A stretch of DNA of 64,000 nt from the NCBI GenBank assembly GCA_907163375.1, contig CAJQUW010003219.1, forward strand, positions 124,001-188,000, read 5' to 3'. The stretch's first letter is position 1; each line of letters opens with the position of its first letter. Below the pieces are notes generated by a model that made no database searches, was not told where the DNA came from, and was given only the letters and a program-made list of their open reading frames with translations. The position numbers and the translations under genes are program-made. The stretch comes from Prostheceraeus crozeri. Taxonomy: Eukaryota > Platyhelminthes > Polycladida > Euryleptidae. Below are positions 22,908 to 31,416 of this stretch, piece after piece.

Positions 22908-23682
22908 ATGGTAAGTCGCTACTTCCCTCCCTCTCCTCCCTTGAACGTAAACTTGATACAATCTTTTTCATTTTCAGGCATCTACTCCATCTGCTACACT
23001 AGTAGGACAAAATGGTGATCAAACGTTACAAGGTTCGCTACGATCAGATCATCTACAACTGAGGCCAGTGGAAGAAAGAACCAAGGTACATAATCCTACA
23101 CCGCTACAGCGTAAATTTAAACAAGTCTTGCGTTATGACGATCATGGCGTAGTATTCCAAACGGGAATGCTCCCTTCCACGGATGTCAAGATAATGCACA
23201 ATCAGTATGGGGACTACATACTGATCCCCGTGAGTCCGTACATTCGCCGCCAACTTGATATTATTGAGGAGTACGTGACATTAAATATGGACATTCCTAC
23301 TCCTCTTGCTCAAGAGTGGAAGGCAAGAGATGACAAGGATACTCCCTATAGAAAGATTTGGGATGGTAATCACATTTGCCTACCGGTATCACATTGGTGC
23401 ACTTACTATAAGAAGGAGGGGGATCATTCAATACCCATCAGATGTGATGAGCTCGGAGAAGGTACTTGGGATATCCTTTTCAAAGTGAATGGGCTATATT
23501 ATGGTCGACACAAGGATAATAAAATAGCCTCTCTCTCCATGCATATGGAATCCATCCTATACATTCCAAAACCACCCAACGTGGATGACATAATTGATCA
23601 AATCCTTAACAGCAGTGGTACGAAGCGCAAGTCGGAGAAGAATGCTGCCTCAAAACGCAAATCAAAGAAGGAGAATTACTAG
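22908..23682 (+). CDS. Spliced basic-tailed protein, ATG-only first exon (element B)
   Basis: ATG 22,908-22,910 is followed at once by GTAAGT. The intron (22,911-22,977) ends TTTTCAG and the second exon (22,978-23,682) is open to TAG, giving 235 residues. An N-terminal Ser/Thr/Gln-rich stretch leads to a globular middle with several Trp and Tyr (WDGNHICLPVSHWCTYY, ELGEGTWDILFKVNGLYYG). The tail KRKSEKNAASKRKSKKEN looks like a nuclear localisation or DNA-contact segment. First gene of the element; missing from C. Family not recognised. Confidence 0.78.
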
Positions 23683-23716
23683 TCCTTTCCTAACTCTATC
23701 CTATGACAATTCGCTT

Positions 23717-23842
23717 ATGTGCTTTGAGTGTCGTAGACGTGGTCTTATTAGATACATTTTACTTCTTCGTTGCCATCATATCATTTGTGTATTTTGTCGT
23801 GAAAAGCATCGATGTAATTCTTCATTTTGTTATATGTTATAG
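23717..23842 (+). CDS. Mini zinc-binding peptide (element B)
   Basis: A 41-residue frame from ATG 23,717: CFEC, then CHHIICVFC, then CNSSFC. The C-x2-C / C-H / C-x2-C / C spacing resembles a RING half. The 3' part survives in C where its stop is altered. It could also be an exon: an acceptor-like CCGTTTTAG precedes 23,879. Confidence 0.45.
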   Translation: MCFECRRRGLIRYILLLRCHHIICVFCREKHRCNSSFCYML

Positions 23843-23894
23843 AACGTTTCCTTAGACGTGTAAATTTCCGTTTTAGGCTTCTATCATCATTTTT

Positions 23895-24424
23895 ATGGAT
23901 TGTGAGGGTGAACCTGTACAGGAGCTCAGTGCAATGCTGTGAACAATTGGACATATCAGATTGTTATTGTCTATCATCAACATGTCAACTGTGATCCCAA
24001 TGTTGATCAATGGGCGAGAAAACACATTCATGGACTTAATCTGAAATATTTGCAAGACTACGGCTTTTCTTGTGACAGTGCTCTTCTTATTGACTTTAAA
24101 CGATGGTTAGCTGCTTTCAATGTTATACGCATCTTTTGTAATAATCCTGGTAAGGAGAGGAAAGTATTTCCCAATCTAATCATTGATGACATTTTGCTCC
24201 CGCCTTGGGATAGTAGAGTGAATCAACATTATCATGAAGTCACGAAACGTTTAAAGGATTTGTGTGTTCCTATTTTGTCTGTTCGTTGTAGTAGCTACGT
24301 TCATAACCAATGCTTCTTTCCTCCTTACCTCAACACTGCCAAAGTCCTGTATGGTTATCATTGCTTGCTGTATGATAGTTACCAGCTGTATCTATTTTAT
24401 CTCCTTCAAACCATTGATTTATAA
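23895..24424 (+). pseudogene. DEDD exonuclease-like protein, frame broken (element B)
   Basis: ATG 23,895 opens MDCEGEPVQELSAML, like exonuclease motif I (D-x-E), then stops at TGA. The following frame carries VDQWARKHIHGLN and FKRWLAAFNVIRIFCNNPGKER, typical of DEDD-type 3'-5' exonuclease-like proteins with the HGLN segment. A one-base shift at about 23,938 separates them and is the same in C, so the lesion (or a recoding site) predates the B/C split. In C the downstream frame begins with an ATG; in B it is GTG. Confidence 0.5.
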
Positions 24425-24511
24425 TGCATGCTTGTTACTGTTATTCAATAAATGTTACTTTGAGAAGAGTTTTTGTTTTCATGCAATGGATGGGTTAGAT
24501 AAAGGGCAATC

Positions 24512-24922
24512 ATGTCTTTCTCAAACGACTGCGGAATATTACATTTTCATAGGCAAAGTTTAAAAGGAGCTGTTCAAGATTATGTGATAAATTTTCATAA
24601 AGATGAGACCGACATCGAAGCAGTGGTCGATGATGCTAGCACTCCATTTCTAGAGTTAATGAATACATTCTCTGATAGCATTGTCATGGCGCGATTAGTT
24701 GCGAAAATTAAGTTTAGTCATTTTGGAAAGGAAGAGGTGGAAAGTCGCTCTTTCCATTTTGCTTCTTATTCAATGGAAGTGGTAGATCACCCCCAAGAAT
24801 TTTTTAAAAGACATATGATAAAAATTGCTGAACGTCTTAACGCATTTAACCATCATGGTAGCAGTCTAGTGATTGAAGCGATTTCAGATATTCACATTCA
24901 ACTTTCCAGAATGAAAAATTGA
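24512..24922 (+). CDS. Conserved Polinton ORF (element B)
   Basis: 136 residues, intact in B and C. The second half (VAKIKFSHFG, SMEVVDH, MIKIAERLNAFNHHGSSLVIEAISDIHIQLS) resembles the conserved segment found N-terminal to many Polinton polymerases (small helices, then GSG-x-hydrophobic and a beta strand). Here it is a free-standing gene two bases before the RING gene start. Role unknown. Confidence 0.6.
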   Translation: MSFSNDCGILHFHRQSLKGAVQDYVINFHKDETDIEAVVDDASTPFLELMNTFSDSIVMARLVAKIKFSHFGKEEVESRSFHFASYSMEVVDHPQEFFKRHMIKIAERLNAFNHHGSSLVIEAISDIHIQLSRMKN

Positions 24923-24924
24923 AA

Positions 24925-25248
24925 ATGCAGTGTTACTTGATTGTAGCACAACTGGTTTTTGAGCTATGTCTGCTCACTCTCGAAGTATATTCCTTCTGTA
25001 CATGCGTCTATTATTTAGAAAAGGCTAGCAAATTCATATCTTCAAGAAGACTTGCTATAGACATCAGTAACGGTGAAACTATGTGTTGTGATGTATGTAA
25101 GCGAAAGGATGGAAATGAAAAGCGCATCTTCAAGAGATGTAAGCATGCTTTTTGTCAACGCTGTTTCATACGTAATTGCATTCAACTTTGCAAATGTAAC
25201 CACTGTGATATTGCTCATTTCGAGTGTCACTTATGCCGCAATAGTTAG
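24925..25248 (+). CDS. Membrane-anchored RING-type zinc protein (element B)
   Basis: Start ATG 24,925, 107 residues. The first 35 residues form a long hydrophobic segment (signal-anchor). Residues from about 53 carry CCDVC, KRCKHAFCQRC, CKCNHC and CHLC, a RING-like C/H pattern. Such proteins are often E3 ubiquitin ligases; membrane insertion is inferred from the N-terminus. Nearly identical in C. Confidence 0.7.
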   Translation: MQCYLIVAQLVFELCLLTLEVYSFCTCVYYLEKASKFISSRRLAIDISNGETMCCDVCKRKDGNEKRIFKRCKHAFCQRCFIRNCIQLCKCNHCDIAHFECHLCRNS

Positions 25249-25299
25249 TACCTATGCAAATGTGGTAAAGATAGGTTTTAGCAAAGACTAACACGGAAA

Positions 25300-25665
25300 A
25301 TGGCGAAACGTAAAATGACGAAACGTAAAAGTCAAAAGTCTTCAAAGTTTTCTTCGGCCATTCAAGCTCTCCGACGAATGAAAGCAAATCAGCGATACAA
25401 TGCTATACGACATGCTAACGATAAATTTATTCGAGAAATTGTTTCTCATGTGAGAAGTTTGAGGACAAAGAAATTATCACCACAACAACGAAAGTTACCT
25501 AAGCGACATACTACAAAATTGCGATTCCTCTCCAATCCTAAAGTTACCCTTCAAAGAAAGAGGAAAACTCTAACACAAAAGGGTGATTTCCTTTCAGTCT
25601 TACTTCCGCTGTTAGCTCCTGTAGTAGGTGACCTATTGGGTAGGATCTTTAATCCAAAGCGTTAA
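25300..25665 (+). CDS. pX-like basic membrane-active core protein (element B)
   Basis: 121 residues: very basic N-terminal two thirds (KRKMTKRKSQK, RRMKANQRYN), then KGDFLSVLLPLLAPVVGDLLGRIF, a hydrophobic amphipathic helix typical of adenovirus pX/pVI-like and Polinton or adintovirus small virion proteins. The GG/GD before the helix fits a protease processing site. Intact in B and C. Confidence 0.72.
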   Translation: MAKRKMTKRKSQKSSKFSSAIQALRRMKANQRYNAIRHANDKFIREIVSHVRSLRTKKLSPQQRKLPKRHTTKLRFLSNPKVTLQRKRKTLTQKGDFLSVLLPLLAPVVGDLLGRIFNPKR

Positions 25666-25696
25666 TTATGCAAATGTTGAATCCCAAAGTATTAAA

Positions 25697-26304
25697 ATGG
25701 ATTTCAGACTTCAATGTGATAAAGTTCTGACTGTATCAGGTCCATCTCATGCAGGTAAAACTGTTTTCACGCTGAATTTATTGGATAAAAGAAGGGAGTT
25801 GTTTAAGGAACCTATCAATCGAGTGATTTGGTGTTATGGCATCTATCAACCGTCGCTGTTTCAGGAATTGCAACGTCGTAACTTTATTCGACATGAAGGA
25901 ATTATTGCAGTGGATAAACTTCAGTCTAACAATGTTGATGTATTGGATGATTTATTAAAAGAAAGTAAGAATTCAAAAGATGTTACAGATATGTTCACTC
26001 GCGCAGCACATCATAAAAGGTGTTTTATCATCTATATCACACAAAATTTGTTTCCTGATGGAAAAGAAGCTCGTACACGAAACCTGAATACACACTATTA
26101 CGCTATTTTCAAGAATCCGCGAGATAAAAGTCAATTTGAAATTTTAGCGTGACAAGTTGCACCCAGAGGATCAAAAGCCTTAATTGAAATTTTTCAAGTA
26201 GCTACTGAAAAACCATACGGTTTGACTTTACGCAAGAGTGTCCGGAAGAATTTAGATTTCGAAGTGATATTTTGAAAACTCCCATGATTATCTACAAACT
26301 ATGA
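25697..26304 (+). pseudogene. FtsK/HerA-type packaging ATPase, broken (element B)
   Basis: Start ATG 25,697. Walker A GPSHAGKT near residue 16, Walker B-like VDVLDDLL, and CFIIYITQNLF (sensor strand). TGA at 26,150-26,152 (CGA in C) truncates it, and about 13 bases are missing near 26,222. The stop overlaps the next start. It would drive genome packaging into the capsid if intact. B has the intact Walker A; C has the intact C-terminus. Confidence 0.88.
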
Positions 26305-26993
26305 GTTCTTATTCTCGCATGATTGTTATTCCTCAGGATGAATATGTACAATTGACTGCCATGCAGCAAGTAAAGCAACCTCTTGCAAATCAAATGTATA
26401 GGAAAGAATTAGATTATCAGCAAAATGTTCACATCAAGGATACACATCGTGCTGTATTATTACAACCGGAAACTGTTGAGCAATTGAAAAACTTGAAGAA
26501 TAAGATGCGTGACTCTGTATCGACTGCTACACCTTTAGCATCTCGCGCACATGCCATATCTCTTTTCAACAGTATTGAACCCCACCTCAATGTAAATGAT
26601 AGAGGAGAAATCATTACAGATGAAAATAAAGTGATTGATGCTTCACGTTATGAAGACTTGATTCAGTATGCGACACGTAGAAAGCGCCGTCAGGGCTATG
26701 CTCCACCTGGTTGGTCATACTTTCTTAAACTATTGAAAAAGCATAATGTGCCAAAATTTGCTTTGAATAATGAGACATTGAAAGAACTTGATTCAACAGT
26801 GGCTACTGCTCCAATGCTTCAGACGATGAAAACGCCAACAAATTGGTTTAAGACGTCACCTTCTACATCCCCTCCCACACTCACTAAGCAAACAAGAGGA
26901 AGAACTCGACGTAGATCTACATCACCAATAAAACTAGTAAAAGGAAAACGTAAAACAGCTCCTCCCAAGAAATACATGTTCTCAGACTATTAA
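26301..26993 (+). CDS. Basic-tailed structural protein (element B)
   Basis: 230 residues, intact. Begins SSYSRMIVIPQDEY. The middle is helical (LKNLKNKMRDSV, DASRYEDLIQYATRRKRR) and the tail is Arg/Lys/Pro-rich, ending PPKKYMFSDY. It lies between the ATPase and Cys-rich genes in all copies. Probably a virion or DNA-condensing protein; family not recognised. Confidence 0.65.
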   Translation: MSSYSRMIVIPQDEYVQLTAMQQVKQPLANQMYRKELDYQQNVHIKDTHRAVLLQPETVEQLKNLKNKMRDSVSTATPLASRAHAISLFNSIEPHLNVNDRGEIITDENKVIDASRYEDLIQYATRRKRRQGYAPPGWSYFLKLLKKHNVPKFALNNETLKELDSTVATAPMLQTMKTPTNWFKTSPSTSPPTLTKQTRGRTRRRSTSPIKLVKGKRKTAPPKKYMFSDY

Positions 26994-26994
26994 T

Positions 26995-27210
26995 ATGAAG
27001 CAGATGTGTTGCTTGCCATGTAATGAGCCGCAAGAGGTAAATGTCGTTGTCACTTGCACTTGCTGCGCCAGCTCTCACAATGAAACCCCTAAGCAATGTG
27101 AACACCATCGCAAAGTCGCTAAAGCTAAATGCTGCAGTTGTTGTAAATGTAGAAAGGCAAGAAAACAAAAAGATGAGAAGGAGGAAAAAGAGTCAGTCGT
27201 CATCGACTGA
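26995..27210 (+). CDS. Small cysteine-rich protein (element B)
   Basis: 71 residues: CCLPC, CTCCASS, CCSCCKC clusters, then a Lys/Glu end. Overlaps the integrase start. Same as 153-356 in A; deleted in C. Metal binding likely, function unknown. Confidence 0.6.
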   Translation: MKQMCCLPCNEPQEVNVVVTCTCCASSHNETPKQCEHHRKVAKAKCCSCCKCRKARKQKDEKEEKESVVID

Positions 27211-28261
27211 ACGTTTGAAGTCAATCTATTATGATGTAAAACATCCGGCAGGATTTGCATCTATCAAGAAATTATCAAAAGCGAGTGGTCTTCCACAATC
27301 ACAAGTGAAACGATGGTTAAAGGGTCAGGCTACCTATACACTCCACAAACAAGCCAAAAAGAAGTACCACACCCGCCATTATATTGTTCATGACATCGAT
27401 GAACAGTGGCAAGCAGATTTGTGTGATGTCGCCACCTTTTCAAAACATAACTCGGGCAATAATTTTATTTTAACCGTCATTGATATTTTCTCGCGTTATG
27501 CGTGGGCTCAACCTTTAAAAACTAAAGAAGGGAAAGGAGTAGCAAAAGCATTCCAAACAATTTTTCGAGAAGGTCGGATTCCAAAAAGAATTCAGAGTGA
27601 TCAAGGAAAAGAGATCAAAAATCAGCATGTGGGAAGATTATTTGAGAGATATGATATTGAGCTGTTTAGCGTAAAGAGTGCTTATAAGGATGCACTAGTT
27701 GAACGTTTTAATCGTACATTAAAAAATCGCTTGTGGCGACATTTCACTACCAACTTAACAAAAAATTGGACAAAGGTTCTACAAGCTACACTCCATGCCT
27801 ACAATCACTCTGTTCATCGTTCTATTGGACTCAGACCAGTAGATGTAAATGCTGACAATGTAGATAAAGTGCGCGAATCATTCCAGCGTAAACGCACTCA
27901 TGTGAAAAGTGATGTGAAAATTGGTGACAAAGTTCGTATCTCAAAAGTGAAAAGTGTTTTTGCCAAAGGGTACCTTCCGAATTGGACAGAAGAAATTTTC
28001 ACAGTTTCAAGTATCAATAAAAAAGACTCTCCAACAACCTACAAGTTGAAAGATTACAATAATGAAGAAATTGAGGGTAGCTTTTACCGCGATGAGATTG
28101 AGGTAGTCACTGAAAGTGAAACATATTTGGTAGAGAAAATCATCCGATGTAAAAAACGGCAAGGTGAAGAATGGTGTCTTGTTAAATGGGCTGGTTATCC
28201 TTCAAGTATGAACTCTTGGATGCGTCGTGCCGACATCTTTCATCTAAGTGATCGACAGTGA
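27173..28261 (+). CDS. int: Retrovirus-type integrase with chromodomain (element B)
   Basis: 362 residues from ATG 27,173; a longer frame from 27,041 exists but A has a stop there. An N-terminal helix-turn-helix-like region (SIKKLSKASGLPQSQVKRWL) is followed by an rve core with D82 (QADLCD), D143 (QSDQGKE) and E177 (ALVERFNRTLK), then an SH3-like linker (VKIGDKVRI) and a C-terminal chromodomain (YLVEKIIRCKKR, WCLVKWAGYPSSMNSW). It cuts and joins element ends to target DNA. The only intact integrase here, so it could act on all three copies. Confidence 0.95.
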   Translation: MRRRKKSQSSSTERLKSIYYDVKHPAGFASIKKLSKASGLPQSQVKRWLKGQATYTLHKQAKKKYHTRHYIVHDIDEQWQADLCDVATFSKHNSGNNFILTVIDIFSRYAWAQPLKTKEGKGVAKAFQTIFREGRIPKRIQSDQGKEIKNQHVGRLFERYDIELFSVKSAYKDALVERFNRTLKNRLWRHFTTNLTKNWTKVLQATLHAYNHSVHRSIGLRPVDVNADNVDKVRESFQRKRTHVKSDVKIGDKVRISKVKSVFAKGYLPNWTEEIFTVSSINKKDSPTTYKLKDYNNEEIEGSFYRDEIEVVTESETYLVEKIIRCKKRQGEEWCLVKWAGYPSSMNSWMRRADIFHLSDRQ

Positions 28262-28302
28262 TTCATGCAAAGTTGTAACTAACAATGTTTAGGGTTTGAG
28301 CT

Positions 28303-28758
28303 ATGAATCCAACTGCCTCATTTTATTCACGACCCTCCTATTTAAGTGGTGGAGGACAAATTTACATCGGCGCTCGCCGCCAACGTGGAGGTAGCATACT
28401 TGGTGCACTGAAATCTGTTGTAGCACCTCTCATATCCAATGTCGGTAGATCTTTAAAACGAAATGTTTTAAGTAATGCCGTTGGCTTTGCTGGTGATGTT
28501 GCTAGTGATCTTTCCAGAGGTAGAAGTTTTAAGAGCAGTTTGTTGAATCGTGGGAAGGAACGCGGTTTAAAAACATTGAATCAGACCTTTGCTGGTGTTA
28601 CTCAAGGAAAGAAATCACCTAAACGAATGAATAAAGGAAGGAAGAAACATCGCGGAGCTGGTAAGGTGCGATCTTCAGTCAAAAGGCATTCACGCAAACG
28701 TCGCAGAGGCTCTAATCATTCATCAGGCGCTAAACGACGACGCTGCTATAACTTCTAA
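28303..28758 (+). CDS. pVI/pX-like basic virion protein (element B)
   Basis: 151 residues: FYSRPSYLSGGGQIYIG, RQRGGSILGALKSVVAPLISNVG (amphipathic helix after a GG), then a strongly basic tail ending GAKRRRCYNF. The layout fits an adenovirus pVI/pVII-like minor core protein processed by the element protease. Two bases before the capsid gene. Confidence 0.7.
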   Translation: MNPTASFYSRPSYLSGGGQIYIGARRQRGGSILGALKSVVAPLISNVGRSLKRNVLSNAVGFAGDVASDLSRGRSFKSSLLNRGKERGLKTLNQTFAGVTQGKKSPKRMNKGRKKHRGAGKVRSSVKRHSRKRRRGSNHSSGAKRRRCYNF

Positions 28759-28760
28759 TC

Positions 28761-30039
28761 ATGGAGTGTAAAACTTCCGGTTTTTGTTTGTTCGATCAAC
28801 AAGCCATACAGACAGATATTCTTAGTTCAAGTATTGTAGATTATCATCCTCGAACAGCTGAGAATGCTGGCCCCATTGAATTTGTTATTCCTGGTGGTAG
28901 TGATGACTACATAGATTTGAGTTATGCGACGGTTGATTTGAGGTTTAGAATTCAGCAAGCAGATGGAACTGCTATTGACGATACACATAAAGTTGGACTG
29001 AACAATTCACCATTGACTACATTACTTCGCGATGTTTCTCTAAAGATTGGAGAGCAGCAGGTGGAAGGTGGTCAAAGCGATTATCCCTATAAATCATATT
29101 TCAATCATGTATCACAGTTTCATCCAGCAGCACAAAAAAGTCATATGGAAGCCATGGGATGGTACAGAGATGCAGCAGGAAAATTTGATGTTGAAACAAA
29201 CAGTGGCTTTGTAAAGCGATCTGCTATGATTAAAGATAGTAAAGTATGTCAGCTATATGGTCCGCTGAATTTAAACTTCTTTAGACAGTCAAAGTTTTTA
29301 CTCTGTAATACCAGCATGCGACTCAAGCTGACATTGAATAAGCCTGAATTTGCGCTGAATGCATTTTGCTAAAGTTGACAATTTTAGAATTCATGTGGAA
29401 GATATTGCACTTTACATTCGTCGAGTAGTACCGAATCCAAGTGTCATTAGAGGACATGCTGAAGGTCTTAACCGCCAAAATGCCATTTACCCCGTTCAGC
29501 ATAGAAAGCTTCTCACCTTTACAATTCCGAAAGATCAAAAGAGTTTCATAAAAGATGGCCTCTTTCCATCGGAAGCACCGAAGCTCCTCATGGTGGCAAT
29601 GGTTGAAAATGATGCATTTAATGGTAATATAAAGAAGAATCCTTTCAATTTTAAACACAATCAGTTAAGTGAAATTGCTTTACGTGTAAATGGTGTGAGT
29701 CATCCTGGTCCACCCTACAAACTAGATTTTGCTGCAGATCAATTTATGCGCAGTTATGTTGATTTTATGGATGTCTTTGGCTTTTACAAATCGGATGACA
29801 CCAACGGACTCACTATGAAATAGTTTAAGAGTGGATATACTATTTATGCATTTGATTTGACTGCTGACAGCGATATTAGTGCACCCTATCGTCAAGCGAA
29901 CGTGCCTCATAATATTCGTTTGGATTTGACGTTCAAAAGAACGCTACCTGAGACGATCAATGTATTAATTTATGCAGTCTTCGATTCAAATATTGAAATT
30001 ACAAAGTATCGTGACGTGATTCTTCAGTATAATCGTTAA
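28761..30039 (+). pseudogene. Major capsid protein, double jelly roll (element B)
   Basis: About 425 codons. Contains the Polinton capsid signatures GPIEFVIPGGSDDYIDLSY, LTTLLRDVSLKIGEQQVEGG, VENDAFNGN, NPFNFKHNQLSEIALRVNG, YTIYAFDLTADSD and NVLIYAVFDSNIEI. A one-base insertion in a T run near 29,363 (shared with C, absent from A) shifts the frame, and TAG at 29,821 is private to B. Adjacent genes are the pVI-like protein and protease, a virion module. Confidence 0.92.
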
Positions 30040-30500
30040 TGAGTTGGTTGACTGCTGACGATATTAAGACTAAAGTGCAGCGTAATGCAGACGAAGCGAC
30101 GTTGAAAGCTTTTGATAATGTCTATTCGCTCGATACCTTACCACCTGCAGTAAATCACTATCCCATCTTTATTGTGCTAAACACTCATTCGCAGAATTTA
30201 GGCGGGGAGCATTGGAAAGCGATCTTTATTGGAGAAGACCGACGTGGTGAACTATTTGACTCTCTTGCTCAACCTCCAAATATACCAACACAGCAGTGGT
30301 TGAGAAAACATATGCGTCAATATCAGCGAAATGAACGCATACTACAACATCCACTTTCATCAACGTGTGGTGCTTTTGTACTGTACTTCATCTTAAAACG
30401 TTTACATGTATCTCGATTTGTATCTGTTATTCAAAACTTTTCATGTAATCCATCCTCTAATGAAAAAATGATTTGTAAGTTCTATCATGATTTGAAATAA
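30039..30500 (+). CDS. Adenain-like cysteine protease (element B)
   Basis: 153 residues, start in a TAATG overlap with the capsid stop. His in GGEHWKAIFI (about residue 58), Asp in GELFDSLAQPP, nucleophile Cys in STCGAFVLYFILKRL (about residue 109). Expected to process virion precursors at Gly-Gly-type sites. Full length and intact. Confidence 0.9.
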   Translation: MSWLTADDIKTKVQRNADEATLKAFDNVYSLDTLPPAVNHYPIFIVLNTHSQNLGGEHWKAIFIGEDRRGELFDSLAQPPNIPTQQWLRKHMRQYQRNERILQHPLSSTCGAFVLYFILKRLHVSRFVSVIQNFSCNPSSNEKMICKFYHDLK

Positions 30501-30531
30501 AAACATCATGTTGGAAAAATTGTTTTTTATT
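30496..30531. terminator. Convergent polyadenylation signals (element B)
   Basis: AATAAA (+) at 30,496-30,501 overlaps the protease stop; TTTATT (AATAAA on -) at 30,526-30,531 overlaps the TBP-like stop. Two convergent genes share a 30-base termination zone. Confidence 0.6.
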
Positions 30532-31072
30532 TTACAATCCGCTGGGTACGTACATACTCGATGAGATAGTCTAGGATCACATTTGCTTGTACATGAGATT
30601 TTAGTCCAGTAATGATCACTTTACTATTATGAAAGATTGCCACATGCACAGGTAACCAACAACTAATGAGAGCTGCAGGAAAAAGTTTGGGTTCATAACA
30701 CAAATTGTAACTGCTGTTACGAATCTTCAAAAATGATACACTTTCACTCAATTGAGTAGAGATCACCATATAGTCCACAGTCAGATTCGACATCACACAC
30801 CTCTCCCTCTTCCATATCCGACGTAGTAGTCTTTGTAGCTCTAAGCGCATTGACTGCGCCGATGAATGAGAAAGGGCGCCGAGAATCTGTACAGTCCCAT
30901 TTGGGAAGAGTTGAAGATTCCGTGAATTGTTCATCTTCACCACTAACATTTGAGGACGGCCCGGGTAATACTTGCTGTTTGGAAGGTGTTGGTGTAATGT
31001 TGTGAGATCGATTTTGGTGTAGAGTCTGATGCGACGGAGAATGTTGACGATGGTGTAGCGATGGCGCTTCAT
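30527..31072 (-). CDS. TATA-binding-protein homologue (element B)
   Basis: 181 residues from ATG 31,072, the size of the TBP core. First repeat: YTIVNI, KIDLTTL, YYPGRPQMLVVKM, FPNGTVQILGA. Second repeat: SNLTVDYMVISTQL, CYEPKLFPAALISCWLPV, HVAIFHNSKVIITGLKS, ANVILDYLIEYV. These line up in order with eukaryotic TBP (IVNI; KLDLKTIA; YNPKRF; IFSSGKM; SSYEPELFPGLIY; SGKVVLTGAK). It overlaps a longer PC4-like frame for 329 bases. Likely directs transcription of element promoters; DNA binding not shown. Confidence 0.82.
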   Translation of the reverse strand: MKRHRYTIVNILRRIRLYTKIDLTTLHQHLPNSKYYPGRPQMLVVKMNNSRNLQLFPNGTVQILGALSHSSAQSMRLELQRLLRRIWKRERCVMSNLTVDYMVISTQLSESVSFLKIRNSSYNLCYEPKLFPAALISCWLPVHVAIFHNSKVIITGLKSHVQANVILDYLIEYVRTQRIVK

Positions 31073-31394
31073 GATGAAAAAATGAGTAAATTGAGCGATG
31101 TACCTTCCTTTTATACTTTTCCCAACTACCCTGATGAAATGTGAAGTTAGTATGAAGTTGGGAATGATAGAGTTGAATTCGCCAATTGTTGACGCGCAAC
31201 CATATTCGATTTCCAATACGTGAATGTCTTTTCATATAGAAGTATTTCAAATCCTTCATGATATGATGTAGAGATTGAAAATGACGATAAGATAAAGCAA
31301 ACTCTCTTCTCACATTTCCAGTTGAATCTTTGAAATAGACGTTTCGATCATGATCCGTTTCAATACGTTGTAGGGAATCTAATTTCCAACTCAT
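30744..31394 (-). CDS. PC4-like protein with overprinted C-terminus (element B)
   Basis: 216-residue frame from ATG 31,394. Residues 1-105 (RNVYFKDSTGNVRREFALSYRHFQSLHHIMKD, WLRVNNWRIQLYHS, WEKYKRKVHRSI) are paralogous to the next gene and loosely resemble PC4/Sub1. The remaining 110 residues are read in a frame overlapping the TBP-like gene and are rich in Ser, Thr, Pro and acidic residues, like an activation tail. The same overlap is open in C, while A has the two fused. Real translation of the tail is uncertain. Confidence 0.55.
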   Translation of the reverse strand: MSWKLDSLQRIETDHDRNVYFKDSTGNVRREFALSYRHFQSLHHIMKDLKYFYMKRHSRIGNRIWLRVNNWRIQLYHSQLHTNFTFHQGSWEKYKRKVHRSIYSFFHHEAPSLHHRQHSPSHQTLHQNRSHNITPTPSKQQVLPGPSSNVSGEDEQFTESSTLPKWDCTDSRRPFSFIGAVNALRATKTTTSDMEEGEVCDVESDCGLYGDLYSIE

Positions 31395-31416
31395 GGTGCG
31401 TGGTAGTCATGTCTGA

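Noticed and set aside
27041-27172. Longer integrase start at 27,041
   Set aside because: The added 44 residues overlap the Cys-rich gene, and A has a stop in that frame just before the shared MRRR start.
30496-30531. Rho-independent style terminators
   Set aside because: Eukaryotic context; the convergent AATAAA signals explain the AT-rich stretch.
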